Below, in pieces: positions 1 through 8,123 of a stretch of DNA of 64,000 bases. Source of the DNA: Rhodococcus phenolicus (GTDB lineage Bacteria; Actinomycetota; Actinomycetes; Mycobacteriales; Mycobacteriaceae); assembly GCF_001646785.1 (NCBI RefSeq), contig NZ_LRRH01000062.1, forward strand, positions 1-64,000, given 5' to 3'. The translations under genes and the position numbers were made by a program. Under the pieces are notes generated by a model. The model searched no databases. It saw nothing but the letters and a program-made list of their open reading frames with translations, and was not told the DNA's origin. Within the stretch, counting starts at the first letter, position 1; each line of letters opens with the position of its first letter.

Positions 1-164
1 GCGGCGGTCGCGGGGGCCGGTGGGTCTGCCGGTGGTCCGTCGCGCGGCCCCGGTGCCGTCTCCGCGCAACAGGGTCGTCACGCCCGTCTCGCTCCACGTC
101 GCGGTTTCGTCCGGCGCGCGGCGTTCCCTGCCTTCCGTCCGCCCATCGTCCAGGAGTCCGACCG
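1..164. other. Left edge, no supported gene
   Basis: Frame 1 is open from the first base to a stop near base 258, so this could be the tail of an upstream gene. The translation matches no family I recognise and its third-position GC is lower than in the neighbouring genes. A good AGGAG at about 152-156 serves the GTG at 165. No other signal is evident. Confidence 0.3.
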
Positions 165-389
165 GTGCTCGATGCTGCACGCAAAGTCCTGTCCTACGAG
201 ATGTCCGTCGCCGAGTTCGCCGGCCTCGTCGTTCTCGTCGCCATTCCCTACGGCTTGATCGGTGTGGTCTGGACGCTCACCCACACCTCGCACCTCGCCG
301 ACATGGAGGGCGTCGATCTGGTGATCTCGTTCCTCGGATCCGTCGTCTGCTGGCCGGTGCTGACCTTCTCCGACGTTTGTATGACCTGA
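165..389 (+). CDS. Small membrane protein upstream of the mce operon
   Basis: A 74-residue hypothetical protein. The GTG start is supported by AGGAG about 8 bases upstream. Residues 17-40 and about 50-68 are hydrophobic enough for two membrane helices. The N-terminal part (LDAARKVLSYEMSVAEF) looks like a short amphipathic cytosolic stretch. It precedes yrbEA by 275 bp in the same direction, so it could be the first gene of the mce transcription unit or stand alone. I do not recognise the family. The main doubt is whether it is a real gene, because no homology could be tested. Confidence 0.5.
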   Translation: MLDAARKVLSYEMSVAEFAGLVVLVAIPYGLIGVVWTLTHTSHLADMEGVDLVISFLGSVVCWPVLTFSDVCMT

Positions 390-495
390 CGGGTATCGGC
401 GTTCTCGTAGTGCTCCCGACGTGGATGGGAGAGGGGCCGGACCGTTTCGCGAAAACGGCTGTCGGTAGCCGGTTGTTCGCAGGTCGTGGGCATTC

Positions 496-521
496 GCTCC
501 CGTTCCCTCTCCGTCGGGAGC
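496..521 (+). terminator. Hairpin between the small membrane gene and yrbEA
   Basis: GCTCCCG at 496-502 pairs perfectly with CGGGAGC at 515-521 around a 12-base loop. No T-run follows. It could be a weak terminator for the 165-389 gene or an attenuator before the mce operon. The flanking 390-664 gap holds no other gene. Confidence 0.3.
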
Positions 522-576
522 ACCGTCACAACCGGTGAGAATCGCGGTTCACTTAGCTCTTGCTCTGCACCGGTGG

Positions 577-587
577 GTGTGTCACAC
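577..587. promoter_or_regulatory. Candidate operator upstream of the mce operon
   Basis: GTGTGTCACAC is a perfect 5-1-5 palindrome, 78 bases upstream of the yrbEA start. Mce operons are often controlled by GntR/FadR- or TetR-type repressors that bind short palindromes. No regulator gene lies next to this operon inside the window, so the assignment is only positional. Confidence 0.3.
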
Positions 588-664
588 TTCACCTCGAATC
601 CACGTCTGCTTCCGTACCCGATCGACGGAGCCACCCCTGTGCGAAAACCGAAGGGATGCAGTAG

Positions 665-1477
665 ATGACCTATGAATTGCCGGCTCCTCGTGGGCCGGTT
701 CGCGACGTCGCGACCGAGGGTGGTTTCCTCATCGGGTTCGCCGTTCAGTCGCTGGTCGTAACGCTCGTCGCGGTGTTGCGGCGCCGGCTGTCGCTGCACG
801 AGACGGTCACCCAGACGCTGTTCATCGGGCGCGTGTGCACGGGTCCGTCGCTGCTGCTGATGATCCCGGTCGGTGTGTTCATCGCAGTGTCGGTCGGCGA
901 ACTCGCCGGCCGCATCGGTGCCGGTGGTTATTCGGGCGCCGTCGTCGCGTTCATCATCGTCGGCCAGGCCTCCGCGCTCGTGTGTGCGCTCATGCTCGCG
1001 GGGGTGGCAGGCTCGGCCATCTGCACCGACCTCGGTTCGCGCAAGATCCGCGAGGAGATCGACGCGATGGAGGTCATGGGACTCGACGTTCTCGAACGTC
1101 TCGTCGCGCCCCGCCTCGTCGGCGCGGTCGTCGTCTCCCTCGCGCTGTGCTCGATGGTCACCCTCGGTGGTGTCGGCGCGTGCTGGCTCTACCACATCTA
1201 CGTCCAGCATCTGCCCGCCGGAACGTTCATGGCGACCTTCGCCGAATACGGCCGACCGGCGGATTTCGTGATGGCGCTGGTCAAGTCGGCCGTGTTCGGT
1301 CTGCTCTCCGCGCTCGTCGCGACGTTCAAGGGCCTGCACACCAAGGGAGGCCCGCGCGGCGTCGCCGATGCGGTCAACGAAGCGGTCGTCATCGCCTTCG
1401 CACTCGTGTTCATCGTCAACACCGCGCTCTCGGCGCTCTACACGGTCATCGTTCCGGCGGTGGGTGAGTTCCGGTGA
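665..1477 (+). CDS. yrbEA: YrbE-type (MlaE) permease, first of pair
   Basis: Integral membrane permease of an Mce lipid ABC importer, 270 residues, the usual length for YrbE/MlaE proteins. It has about five or six hydrophobic segments. The conserved cytosolic region around residues 125-150 (DLGSRKIREEIDAMEVMG) is the MlaE hallmark that contacts the MceG-type ATPase. No mceG ATPase is present in the window, as is usual, because it is encoded elsewhere in actinomycetes. The ATG at 665 follows GAAGGG. The 3' end overlaps yrbEB by 4 bases (GTGA). Substrate class (sterol, fatty acid or other lipid) cannot be read from the sequence. Confidence 0.93.
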   Translation: MTYELPAPRGPVRDVATEGGFLIGFAVQSLVVTLVAVLRRRLSLHETVTQTLFIGRVCTGPSLLLMIPVGVFIAVSVGELAGRIGAGGYSGAVVAFIIVGQASALVCALMLAGVAGSAICTDLGSRKIREEIDAMEVMGLDVLERLVAPRLVGAVVVSLALCSMVTLGGVGACWLYHIYVQHLPAGTFMATFAEYGRPADFVMALVKSAVFGLLSALVATFKGLHTKGGPRGVADAVNEAVVIAFALVFIVNTALSALYTVIVPAVGEFR

Positions 1478-2328
1478 CACTGGCCACCCGCGAACCGGTT
1501 CTCACCGCGACCCGCGCGGCCACCCGTGTCGGCGACAACCTCGCGACACTCGGCATGCACGTGTCCTTCTACTTCCGCACGCTCGCGTCCATTCCCTACG
1601 CGCTCAGCAAGTTCCGCAAGCATGTGATCGCGCAGATCAGCGAGGTCAGCTTCGGCACCCAGTCCCTGCTCTCCGGAGGCGGCACGATCGGCATCGTGTT
1701 CGCGATGTCGCTCGCCGCGGCCATGATGCTCGGCGTCGAAACACAGCGCGGTCTCGAACTGGTGGGCATGACCACCATGTCGGGCATGCTGTCCGCAGTC
1801 GCGAACACCCGCGAGCTCGCCCCCGTGGTCGTCGCGATCGCCTTGTCCGCGAAGGTCGGTGTCGGCTTCACAGCGCAGATCGGTGCCATGCGGATCTCCG
1901 ACGAGATCGACGCGCTCGACTCGATGGCCATCCGGTCGATCCCGTTCCTCGCGGCGACACGCGTGCTCGCGGCGATGGTCTGTGTCATCCCGATCTACAT
2001 GATCGGCCTGCTCGCGAGCTACCTGTCCACACGTCTGGTCGTCGTGGTCTTCAACGGCGCGTCGGCCGGCACGTACGACTATTTCTTCCACCTCGTGCTC
2101 ACCCCCCAGGATCTGCTGTACTCCGGAATAAAGGCCATGGTCTTCGCGATCGTCGTCAGCCTCGTGCACTGCGCATACGGGTACTACGCGTCGGGTGGGC
2201 CTGCGGGTGTGGGTGCCGCGGCCGGCCGGGCCCTGCGCACCGCGATCCTGTCGATCGGGGTCCTCGACGTGCTGCTGACGTTCGCGCTGTGGGGTCTGGT
2301 TCCCGAAGTTCCCGGAATGGGGGTGTGA
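1474..2328 (+). CDS. yrbEB: YrbE-type (MlaE) permease, second of pair
   Basis: Partner permease of YrbEA, 284 residues, starting at the GTG inside GTGA that ends yrbEA. It shows the same MlaE core: GAMRISDEIDALDSMAIR near residues 131-148 corresponds to the EIDA motif in YrbEA. In this family the two YrbE proteins form the heterodimeric inner-membrane channel. The N-terminus has a cytosolic stretch (TRAATRVGDNLATLGMH) typical of YrbEB. mceA starts one base after its stop. Confidence 0.93.
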   Translation: MTLATREPVLTATRAATRVGDNLATLGMHVSFYFRTLASIPYALSKFRKHVIAQISEVSFGTQSLLSGGGTIGIVFAMSLAAAMMLGVETQRGLELVGMTTMSGMLSAVANTRELAPVVVAIALSAKVGVGFTAQIGAMRISDEIDALDSMAIRSIPFLAATRVLAAMVCVIPIYMIGLLASYLSTRLVVVVFNGASAGTYDYFFHLVLTPQDLLYSGIKAMVFAIVVSLVHCAYGYYASGGPAGVGAAAGRALRTAILSIGVLDVLLTFALWGLVPEVPGMGV

Positions 2329-2329
2329 G

Positions 2330-3619
2330 GTGGATCGACCCACATCACGTCAGAGAACGAAGTACATCCTGTGCGGAGCCCTGAGCCTGTGCGTCGCGGC
2401 GGGTGTCGCGGCGGGCATGGTGCTGCGCGGAACGGGAACGTTCGAGGACACGACCGACGTCTTCGTCGAGGTGCCGGCTGCCGTGGGTCTCGTCAACGGC
2501 GGTGCGCCCGTGCGTTACCACGGTGTCGAGGTCGGGCGGATCGCCTCCGTCGAGGCCGGTTCGACCGAGTCCCAGGTGCGCCTCGCGATCGACTCCGGCG
2601 CGGCGGAGCTCGTCCCGGCGGCAGTGCTCGCCCGCGTCGTGCCCCGCACGTTCTTCGGGGACATCTACGTCGAACTCGTCGACCCGGCCACCGGTACCGA
2701 TCCCGCGGCCCCGGTGCCGTCCGGCAGCCAGGCCACGGCAGCCTCCGCAGCGAGCACGCTCGGGCAGGTCGACACCATCGCGGTCGACTCGGGTCCCGAA
2801 GCCGTCGCGATGTACGACGTGTTCACGAAGATGGCAGGCGTGCTCGACGAGATGCGCCCCGACCAGCTCTCGGTCGCACTGAGCGCCTTGAGCAGCGCGC
2901 TCGAGGGGAACGGCGAGACCATCGGCCGCACGATCGACCGCTTCACCGCGGTCAGTGATCAGATGGCCCCCGCCGCCGCCGAATTCCTCGACGCGACACC
3001 GCAGTTCGTCGAGGTCATGCGGTCGTTGTCGCTCGCCACCCCCGACATCGTCGGGATGGTCGCGTCCGCGGCGGAGGTGTCCGGCGCGATCGTCGAGAAC
3101 CGTGACCGGCTGGCCGACACCTTCGACGCGGCGACACTGCTCGCCGCCTCGGTCGACGGATTCGCCGGTGAGCGCCGGGATGCGATGATCACCGTCACCG
3201 ATTCGATCGGGACGATCCTCGCCACGACCGCTGCCAACCCGAGCGGGCTGTACAGCACCCTCGAGAACGCCGAGTTGTTCGGCAACGCCGGCGCGAGGGT
3301 CTTCGCGACCGGACGGTTCAACATCACCGCGGTGCCGTCGTTCGCCGACCCGCTGCCGTACACCTCGGCGGACTGCCCGGCCTACGGTTCGCTCACCGGA
3401 CTCGAATGCAACAGTCCTGCCAACGGCACCTACAGCGCGCCAACGCGGATCGTCGGCGGGCCCGAGGAAGCAGAACCGCTGCGGCTGCTCGAGGACGCTC
3501 TCGGTGCGGCCGGGGTGACCGTTCCCGCCGGGCTCGACGCGACCGGAGCGGCGCCGAACCCCGCGACGACGTTCATCCTCGGCCCGCTCGTCCGTGGAAG
3601 CGAGGTGCAGATCCCGTGA
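2330..3619 (+). CDS. mceA: MceA, MlaD-domain lipid-binding protein
   Basis: First of six Mce proteins, 429 residues with a GTG start one base after yrbEB. A single N-terminal membrane anchor (about residues 10-33) precedes an MlaD/MCE domain at about 40-120, where APVRYHGVEVGRIASVE is the recognisable MCE core. The helical C-terminal region follows. MceA-F are thought to form a hetero-hexameric tube carrying lipid across the periplasm-like space to YrbE. The C-terminus is long, as usual for MceA. It overlaps mceB by 4 bases. Confidence 0.92.
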   Translation: MDRPTSRQRTKYILCGALSLCVAAGVAAGMVLRGTGTFEDTTDVFVEVPAAVGLVNGGAPVRYHGVEVGRIASVEAGSTESQVRLAIDSGAAELVPAAVLARVVPRTFFGDIYVELVDPATGTDPAAPVPSGSQATAASAASTLGQVDTIAVDSGPEAVAMYDVFTKMAGVLDEMRPDQLSVALSALSSALEGNGETIGRTIDRFTAVSDQMAPAAAEFLDATPQFVEVMRSLSLATPDIVGMVASAAEVSGAIVENRDRLADTFDAATLLAASVDGFAGERRDAMITVTDSIGTILATTAANPSGLYSTLENAELFGNAGARVFATGRFNITAVPSFADPLPYTSADCPAYGSLTGLECNSPANGTYSAPTRIVGGPEEAEPLRLLEDALGAAGVTVPAGLDATGAAPNPATTFILGPLVRGSEVQIP

Positions 3620-4653
3620 AACTCACGCGTTCCCAGGTGGTGTCGCTCGTCGCCTACTGTGCCGTTGGCGCGGTCTGCGGATCCCTGGTGTTCAACACCC
3701 TCGCCGTCCCGGTTCGCGGCTCCACCGACCGGTACGTCCTCGAATTCACCGATGTGGAAGGCCTCAACGTCGGCAATCCCGTCACGGTGTCCGGTGTGCG
3801 CGTCGGTCGGGTCGACTCGGTCGATGTCGCCGACACGGACGGCGGGGCCGCGCTCGCGCGGGTGACCGTCGAGATCGAGGGCGATCAGGTGCTCACCGGC
3901 GACGTGCAGGCGGCCGTGCGGTACGGCGACATGCTCGGTGCCCGGTACGTGGCGATCACGATGCCCGAACCGTATGTCGACGCGCCCGGTTCGTCCGAGG
4001 TGCTCGCGCCCGGCTCGGTGGTTCCGGTCTCGCAGACGACACCTCCGGTCGACCTGACGGCGCTGATGAACGGGTTCCGGCCGTTGTTCGATTCGCTGCC
4101 GCCCGAGGAGGTCAACGTCCTCGCCCGCAACATCACCGACACGTTCAACGGACGCGGCGACGCCGTCGCCCAGTTCCTGGACCGGGTCGCGACCCTGACC
4201 GGCAGCCTCGGCGACCGCGAGGACATTCTCGGTGAGGTCGTCGACAAGACGACCCGGCTGCTCGGCACCCTCGACAACCGCAGCGACGAGCTCACCTCAC
4301 TCGTGAACGGGCTTGCCGTACTCGGTGATTCCGTCGTCGGAGACGGAACGGATCTCGCCGAGTTCCTCGACACCGGCAGCGCGACGGTCGACGAACTCGC
4401 CGACATCATGGCGCAGTCCGACGGCGCCTTCACGCGCTCGCTCGCGAGCCTCGCGTCCGTCACCGACACCTGGATCGCGAACACCCCGGAGTTCGAACGC
4501 ATGGTGGCGAATCTCCCGAACTTCGCGAACCAGATCAACCACACCGGCCAGTACGGAAGCTTCGTGAGCCTCTACCTGTGCAATTTCACCCTGAAAGCAG
4601 GCGACGCAGAAGTGAACATCTTCGGTCCGACCCACTCGTCGGTGTGCCGATGA
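3616..4653 (+). CDS. mceB: MceB, MlaD-domain protein
   Basis: The GTG at 3616, inside the GTGA overlap with mceA, gives a 345-residue protein. An open frame runs further upstream but only through mceA sequence. One membrane segment (about residues 7-28) is followed by the MCE domain with LNVGNPVTVSGVRVGRVDSV. Residues 140-300 look helical, matching the coiled tube region of the family. The C-terminal cysteines (YLCNFTL and SSVCR) are common in Mce proteins. An extra small gene follows at 4650, where mceC would normally start. Confidence 0.92.
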   Translation: MKLTRSQVVSLVAYCAVGAVCGSLVFNTLAVPVRGSTDRYVLEFTDVEGLNVGNPVTVSGVRVGRVDSVDVADTDGGAALARVTVEIEGDQVLTGDVQAAVRYGDMLGARYVAITMPEPYVDAPGSSEVLAPGSVVPVSQTTPPVDLTALMNGFRPLFDSLPPEEVNVLARNITDTFNGRGDAVAQFLDRVATLTGSLGDREDILGEVVDKTTRLLGTLDNRSDELTSLVNGLAVLGDSVVGDGTDLAEFLDTGSATVDELADIMAQSDGAFTRSLASLASVTDTWIANTPEFERMVANLPNFANQINHTGQYGSFVSLYLCNFTLKAGDAEVNIFGPTHSSVCR

Positions 4654-4868
4654 TCCTGTTGACACGACTCATCGACCTCGTCGTCCGCGGTGTCCACTCG
4701 CTCGGAGGCCGTAACGGACGGATCCTGCAGAGTTTCGCCTGGATGTTCGTCGTCGTCCTCGGCGCGGGTGTCACGCTCGTCGCGATCGGGGTCGCACACA
4801 TCGACGATCTCGTGGACGTGCTGGAGAACTCCGCGGCATCCGTACCGGGGGAGGGGACGCCACAATGA
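4650..4868 (+). CDS. Extra 72-residue membrane protein resembling the MceC N-terminus
   Basis: Starts at the ATG inside the ATGA that ends mceB and stops at the ATGA that begins mceC, so it is a coupled gene of the operon. Its start (MILLTRLIDLVVRGVHSL) lines up with that of MceC (MMFLVKLIDVFVGALEFL). Both continue into one hydrophobic helix (here about residues 30-52) at the same distance. The MCE domain is absent and the protein ends in an acidic tail. It may be a partial duplication of mceC kept as a small subunit, or a relict. I know of no function for it. Confidence 0.75.
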   Translation: MILLTRLIDLVVRGVHSLGGRNGRILQSFAWMFVVVLGAGVTLVAIGVAHIDDLVDVLENSAASVPGEGTPQ

Positions 4869-5917
4869 TGTTCCTGGTCAAACTGATCGACGTGTTCGTC
4901 GGTGCACTCGAGTTCCTGTTCGGGTTCGGCCGCCGGCAGAACACCTCGCACATGCCGCTGGTGCTCGGCACCATCGGCATCGTCGTCCTAGTCGTCGGCC
5001 TCGGTGCCGCGATCGGCATCCCGCGCTTCTGGTACCAGGCCCGAACAGAGGCGTACACAGCGGAATTCGCGAACGCCGCCGGTCTGGCGACCGGCGACCC
5101 CGTGTACGTCGCGGGTGTCCCCGCCGGACGGGTCGAGAACATCGTGCTCGCAGGCGACCACGTCGACGTCGAGTTCCGGCTCGACCGCAACCGCACGGTC
5201 GGCAACACCTCCACCGCGTCGGTCCGCCTCGAAACGGTGCTCGGCAAGCGCTATCTCGACGTACGCCCGGGTGGTGTCGACGACGGCGCCGACACGATCC
5301 CGCTCGATCGCACGACCGTCCCCTACTCGCTCGACGAGGTCGGTGCCGGTGCCGAGCGCGTCTCGCAGGAACTCGATCTCGACGCGATGGAACAGATGAT
5401 GACCACGCTGTCGCAGGTGATGCCGTCCGACAGCGACCAGGTCGAACGCACCCTCACCGGTATCAGCGCGGCGTCGACCGCGTTCGGCCGGCACAGTGAA
5501 CAGTTCGACCAGCTGCTCGAGATGTCGCGCCGGCTGTCGGTGATGGCCGTCGACCAGCAGGACTCCCTCGTCGCAACCGCGGTGGACGCACGCACTCTCG
5601 TGCAGACCATGTCGGTCCGCAAGGAGGCCCTGACCGGACTCGCGAACAACCTCCGCGCCGTCATCGCGACCCTGTCGCAGACGTTCACGGAGAACCGGGA
5701 GGAAGCGGACCGGCTCGTGGCCAACCTGACCGCCGTGACCGCGACGCTGCAGCAGAACTCGGACAACGTCGCCGCACTCATGATCCAGCTGCCGCCTGCG
5801 CTGCGCACCGTCACCGACGCCACCGGCAACGGCACCTGGGCCGACGTCACGACGCCCGCCGCGGTCCTGCCCGACAACCTTCTGTGCGCGATGGGAGTGA
5901 TGCAGGAATGTCGGTGA
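4865..5917 (+). CDS. mceC: MceC, MlaD-domain protein
   Basis: 350 residues, ATG at 4865 overlapping the preceding small gene by 4 bases; a second ATG follows immediately. A membrane helix lies at about residues 33-55. The MCE domain follows (GLATGDPVYVAGVPAGRVENI), then a long helical region rich in heptad-like leucines. Position third after mceA and mceB fits MceC. It overlaps mceD by 4 or 10 bases depending on the mceD start. Confidence 0.9.
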   Translation: MMFLVKLIDVFVGALEFLFGFGRRQNTSHMPLVLGTIGIVVLVVGLGAAIGIPRFWYQARTEAYTAEFANAAGLATGDPVYVAGVPAGRVENIVLAGDHVDVEFRLDRNRTVGNTSTASVRLETVLGKRYLDVRPGGVDDGADTIPLDRTTVPYSLDEVGAGAERVSQELDLDAMEQMMTTLSQVMPSDSDQVERTLTGISAASTAFGRHSEQFDQLLEMSRRLSVMAVDQQDSLVATAVDARTLVQTMSVRKEALTGLANNLRAVIATLSQTFTENREEADRLVANLTAVTATLQQNSDNVAALMIQLPPALRTVTDATGNGTWADVTTPAAVLPDNLLCAMGVMQECR

Positions 5918-7047
5918 CACAGGAAATGCCGGGGAGCGAACAGGCCACCGCCGCCACCGGGCCGTCGAACCGGAAGAAGATCGTCTCGCTCCTCGTGGTC
6001 GCGCTTCTCATGATCGCTGTGCCCGCCTGGTACGTCTTCGGCCGCACCGACCGGGTCACCACCGTGCAAGCCGACTTCGAGTACGTCAACGGTATCTACA
6101 CCGGCAGCAAGGTCGCCGTCCTCGGCGTCGGGGTCGGTACCGTCACGGGGATCGAACCGCAGGGCACCTCGGTCCGGGTGACGATGACCGTTCCGGAGTC
6201 GGTGAAACTGCCCGCCGACGTCTCCGCGTACGTGATGAGCCCGGCGATCATCAGCGAGCGCTACATCGAACTGGGACCGGCCTACACCGACGGCCCGCAG
6301 TTGCCCGACGGCACCGTGATCCCGATCGAGCGCACACACTCGCCGATCGACATCGACGGCATGCTCGGCAGCCTGTCGACGCTCGTCGACTTCATGGGTC
6401 CGGAGGGCGGTGACGTCGGATCGGTGCTCGCCAGCGGCGCGCAGACGTGGGAAGGCCAGGGCGAGGCGTTCAACAACGCCATCCGCGACCTCAGCGCCGC
6501 CACCGGCGTCGTCGGCGGAACCTCCGACGACTTCTCGGTGCTCGTCGAGAACCTGACGACGCTCATCGACGCGATGGACGCGCGCCAGGTGTCCCTCGAC
6601 AGCATGATCGAGGACATGTCCACGCTGTCGACGGTGTGGCAGGACGCGGATCTCGACATCACCGTGCCGCTCGAGGAGCTGCAGACGGTCTTCGCCGAAC
6701 TCGACAGCTTCGTCACCGAACACCAGGAGAGCTTCGGGGCGATCTCGGCGAACCTGGAGGGGCTCGGCTACGCCCTGACCGACAATCAGGCCGGGCTCGC
6801 GGAGTTCATGGATCTCGTGCCGCTGATGATGCAGAACCTCGAGAACACGGTCGGCCCGGACGGACGCAGCCGCATCCGGCTGAACGTGTCGACGAACCTG
6901 ACGCAGTTCGAGGTCGCCGGCCCGCTGTGCGCGCAGTACAAACTGCCGTTGTGCACCGGCGCCGGATTCACCAACCCGATCTCGTTCCCGATCAGCGCGT
7001 CCGATCCGCTGGGAATCGTCACCGCTATCACCGGGGGGAACCCGTGA
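5914..7047 (+). CDS. mceD: MceD, MlaD-domain protein
   Basis: A GTG at 5914 (inside GTGA, with AGGA ending 6 bases upstream) continues the coupling pattern of the operon and gives 377 residues. An ATG at 5908 would add two residues but leaves no room for that AGGA. A membrane helix at about residues 27-48 precedes the MCE domain (YTGSKVAVLGVGVGTVTGIE). The C-terminal two-thirds is helical and ends with a cysteine pair (GPLCAQYKLPLC). It overlaps mceE by 4 bases. Confidence 0.9.
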   Translation: MTQEMPGSEQATAATGPSNRKKIVSLLVVALLMIAVPAWYVFGRTDRVTTVQADFEYVNGIYTGSKVAVLGVGVGTVTGIEPQGTSVRVTMTVPESVKLPADVSAYVMSPAIISERYIELGPAYTDGPQLPDGTVIPIERTHSPIDIDGMLGSLSTLVDFMGPEGGDVGSVLASGAQTWEGQGEAFNNAIRDLSAATGVVGGTSDDFSVLVENLTTLIDAMDARQVSLDSMIEDMSTLSTVWQDADLDITVPLEELQTVFAELDSFVTEHQESFGAISANLEGLGYALTDNQAGLAEFMDLVPLMMQNLENTVGPDGRSRIRLNVSTNLTQFEVAGPLCAQYKLPLCTGAGFTNPISFPISASDPLGIVTAITGGNP

Positions 7048-8123
7048 CCACGCCACCGTCCCTTTCGTCCCGGCGCGGTATCCGGCTCGCCGCGCTCGCC
7101 GTCGCGGCGGCGGGCACCGTCACCGTGTCCGCCTGCGGTTACGGCATCCAGGATCTCCCGGTCGGGCGGTCCGCCGGGGCCGGCGCGTTCGACGTCGAGG
7201 TGCAGTTGCCGAGCGCCGACGGCATCGTGCTGGGCGCCGACGTCCGGTACGGGCAGCAGATCGTCGGGCGGGTCGCGTCGCTGAGCACCGCGACCACCGG
7301 CGCGAACCTGCAGGTCTCGCTGCAGCGCGAACTCGAGGTCCCGAGCAACGTCCTCGTGTCGGTGGAGATTCCGTCCGCATTGGGCAGCCCGTACCTGCGA
7401 CTGGTCACCCCCGTGGACGCGGCATCGGACCGGTTGTCCGACGGAGACGTGATCGCCGTGGAGAACACCGATCTCGGCCCGCGGGTCGAGACGATGCTCG
7501 CCGCGCTCGGCAACGTCGTCAGCGGCAGCGGAATGGACCAGCTCGCGACCGTCGTCGACGAACTGAACGTCGCGTTCACCGGACGCTCCGATCGGGTTCA
7601 GTCGCTCGCCGACACCGCAACCGACCTGATGACACGGGCGATCGATCAGCAGACCGCGTTCGACGAGGCGATGACGCTGGCCGCCGACGTCACCCGGCGC
7701 ATGGCCGACGAGGAGCAGGCGATGGACACCTACCTCGCGAACACCGCGGGTGCGGTGGATGTGCTCGTCGCGCAGCGCGACTCGATCTCCGCGCTCCTCG
7801 ACTCGACGACGCGGCTCGCCGGGAACGTGCAAGCACTGACCGGTGCCGTGCCGCAGGGCACGGCCGGGTTCCTGATCGACGCGGAGACGGTCGCGTCCAC
7901 CCTCCAGGCATTCAACGACAGGATGGGCAGCACCCTCGTGGCGATGAACGCGTTCATGGACGCCTTCGGCAGATCCGTCCGCGGCGACTACCTCGTCTTC
8001 GACGGGGCGCTCGAGATCCCGGAGAGCATCGACACCGTCCTGACCGGTGGCTACTTCACCGGAACCCCGCCCGAACCGTCACCCACGTCGCTGCAGGATC
8101 TGCTCGGAGGGGGCAACCGATGA
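7044..8123 (+). CDS. mceE: MceE, Mce-family lipoprotein
   Basis: GTG at 7044 in the GTGA overlap, 359 residues. The N-terminus is a lipoprotein signal: RR at residues 10-11, a hydrophobic stretch, and lipobox VSAC with the modified cysteine at residue 31. MceE is the lipidated member of each Mce set. The MCE domain follows (GIVLGADVRYGQQIVGRVASL), then a helical region. The C-terminus is short and proline-rich. Overlap with mceF is ATGA. Confidence 0.92.
   Translation: MTTPPSLSSRRGIRLAALAVAAAGTVTVSACGYGIQDLPVGRSAGAGAFDVEVQLPSADGIVLGADVRYGQQIVGRVASLSTATTGANLQVSLQRELEVPSNVLVSVEIPSALGSPYLRLVTPVDAASDRLSDGDVIAVENTDLGPRVETMLAALGNVVSGSGMDQLATVVDELNVAFTGRSDRVQSLADTATDLMTRAIDQQTAFDEAMTLAADVTRRMADEEQAMDTYLANTAGAVDVLVAQRDSISALLDSTTRLAGNVQALTGAVPQGTAGFLIDAETVASTLQAFNDRMGSTLVAMNAFMDAFGRSVRGDYLVFDGALEIPESIDTVLTGGYFTGTPPEPSPTSLQDLLGGGNR

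Noticed and set aside
248-1480. 410-residue open frame on the - strand
   Set aside because: Antisense to yrbEA, composed of charged low-complexity residues, no start signal.
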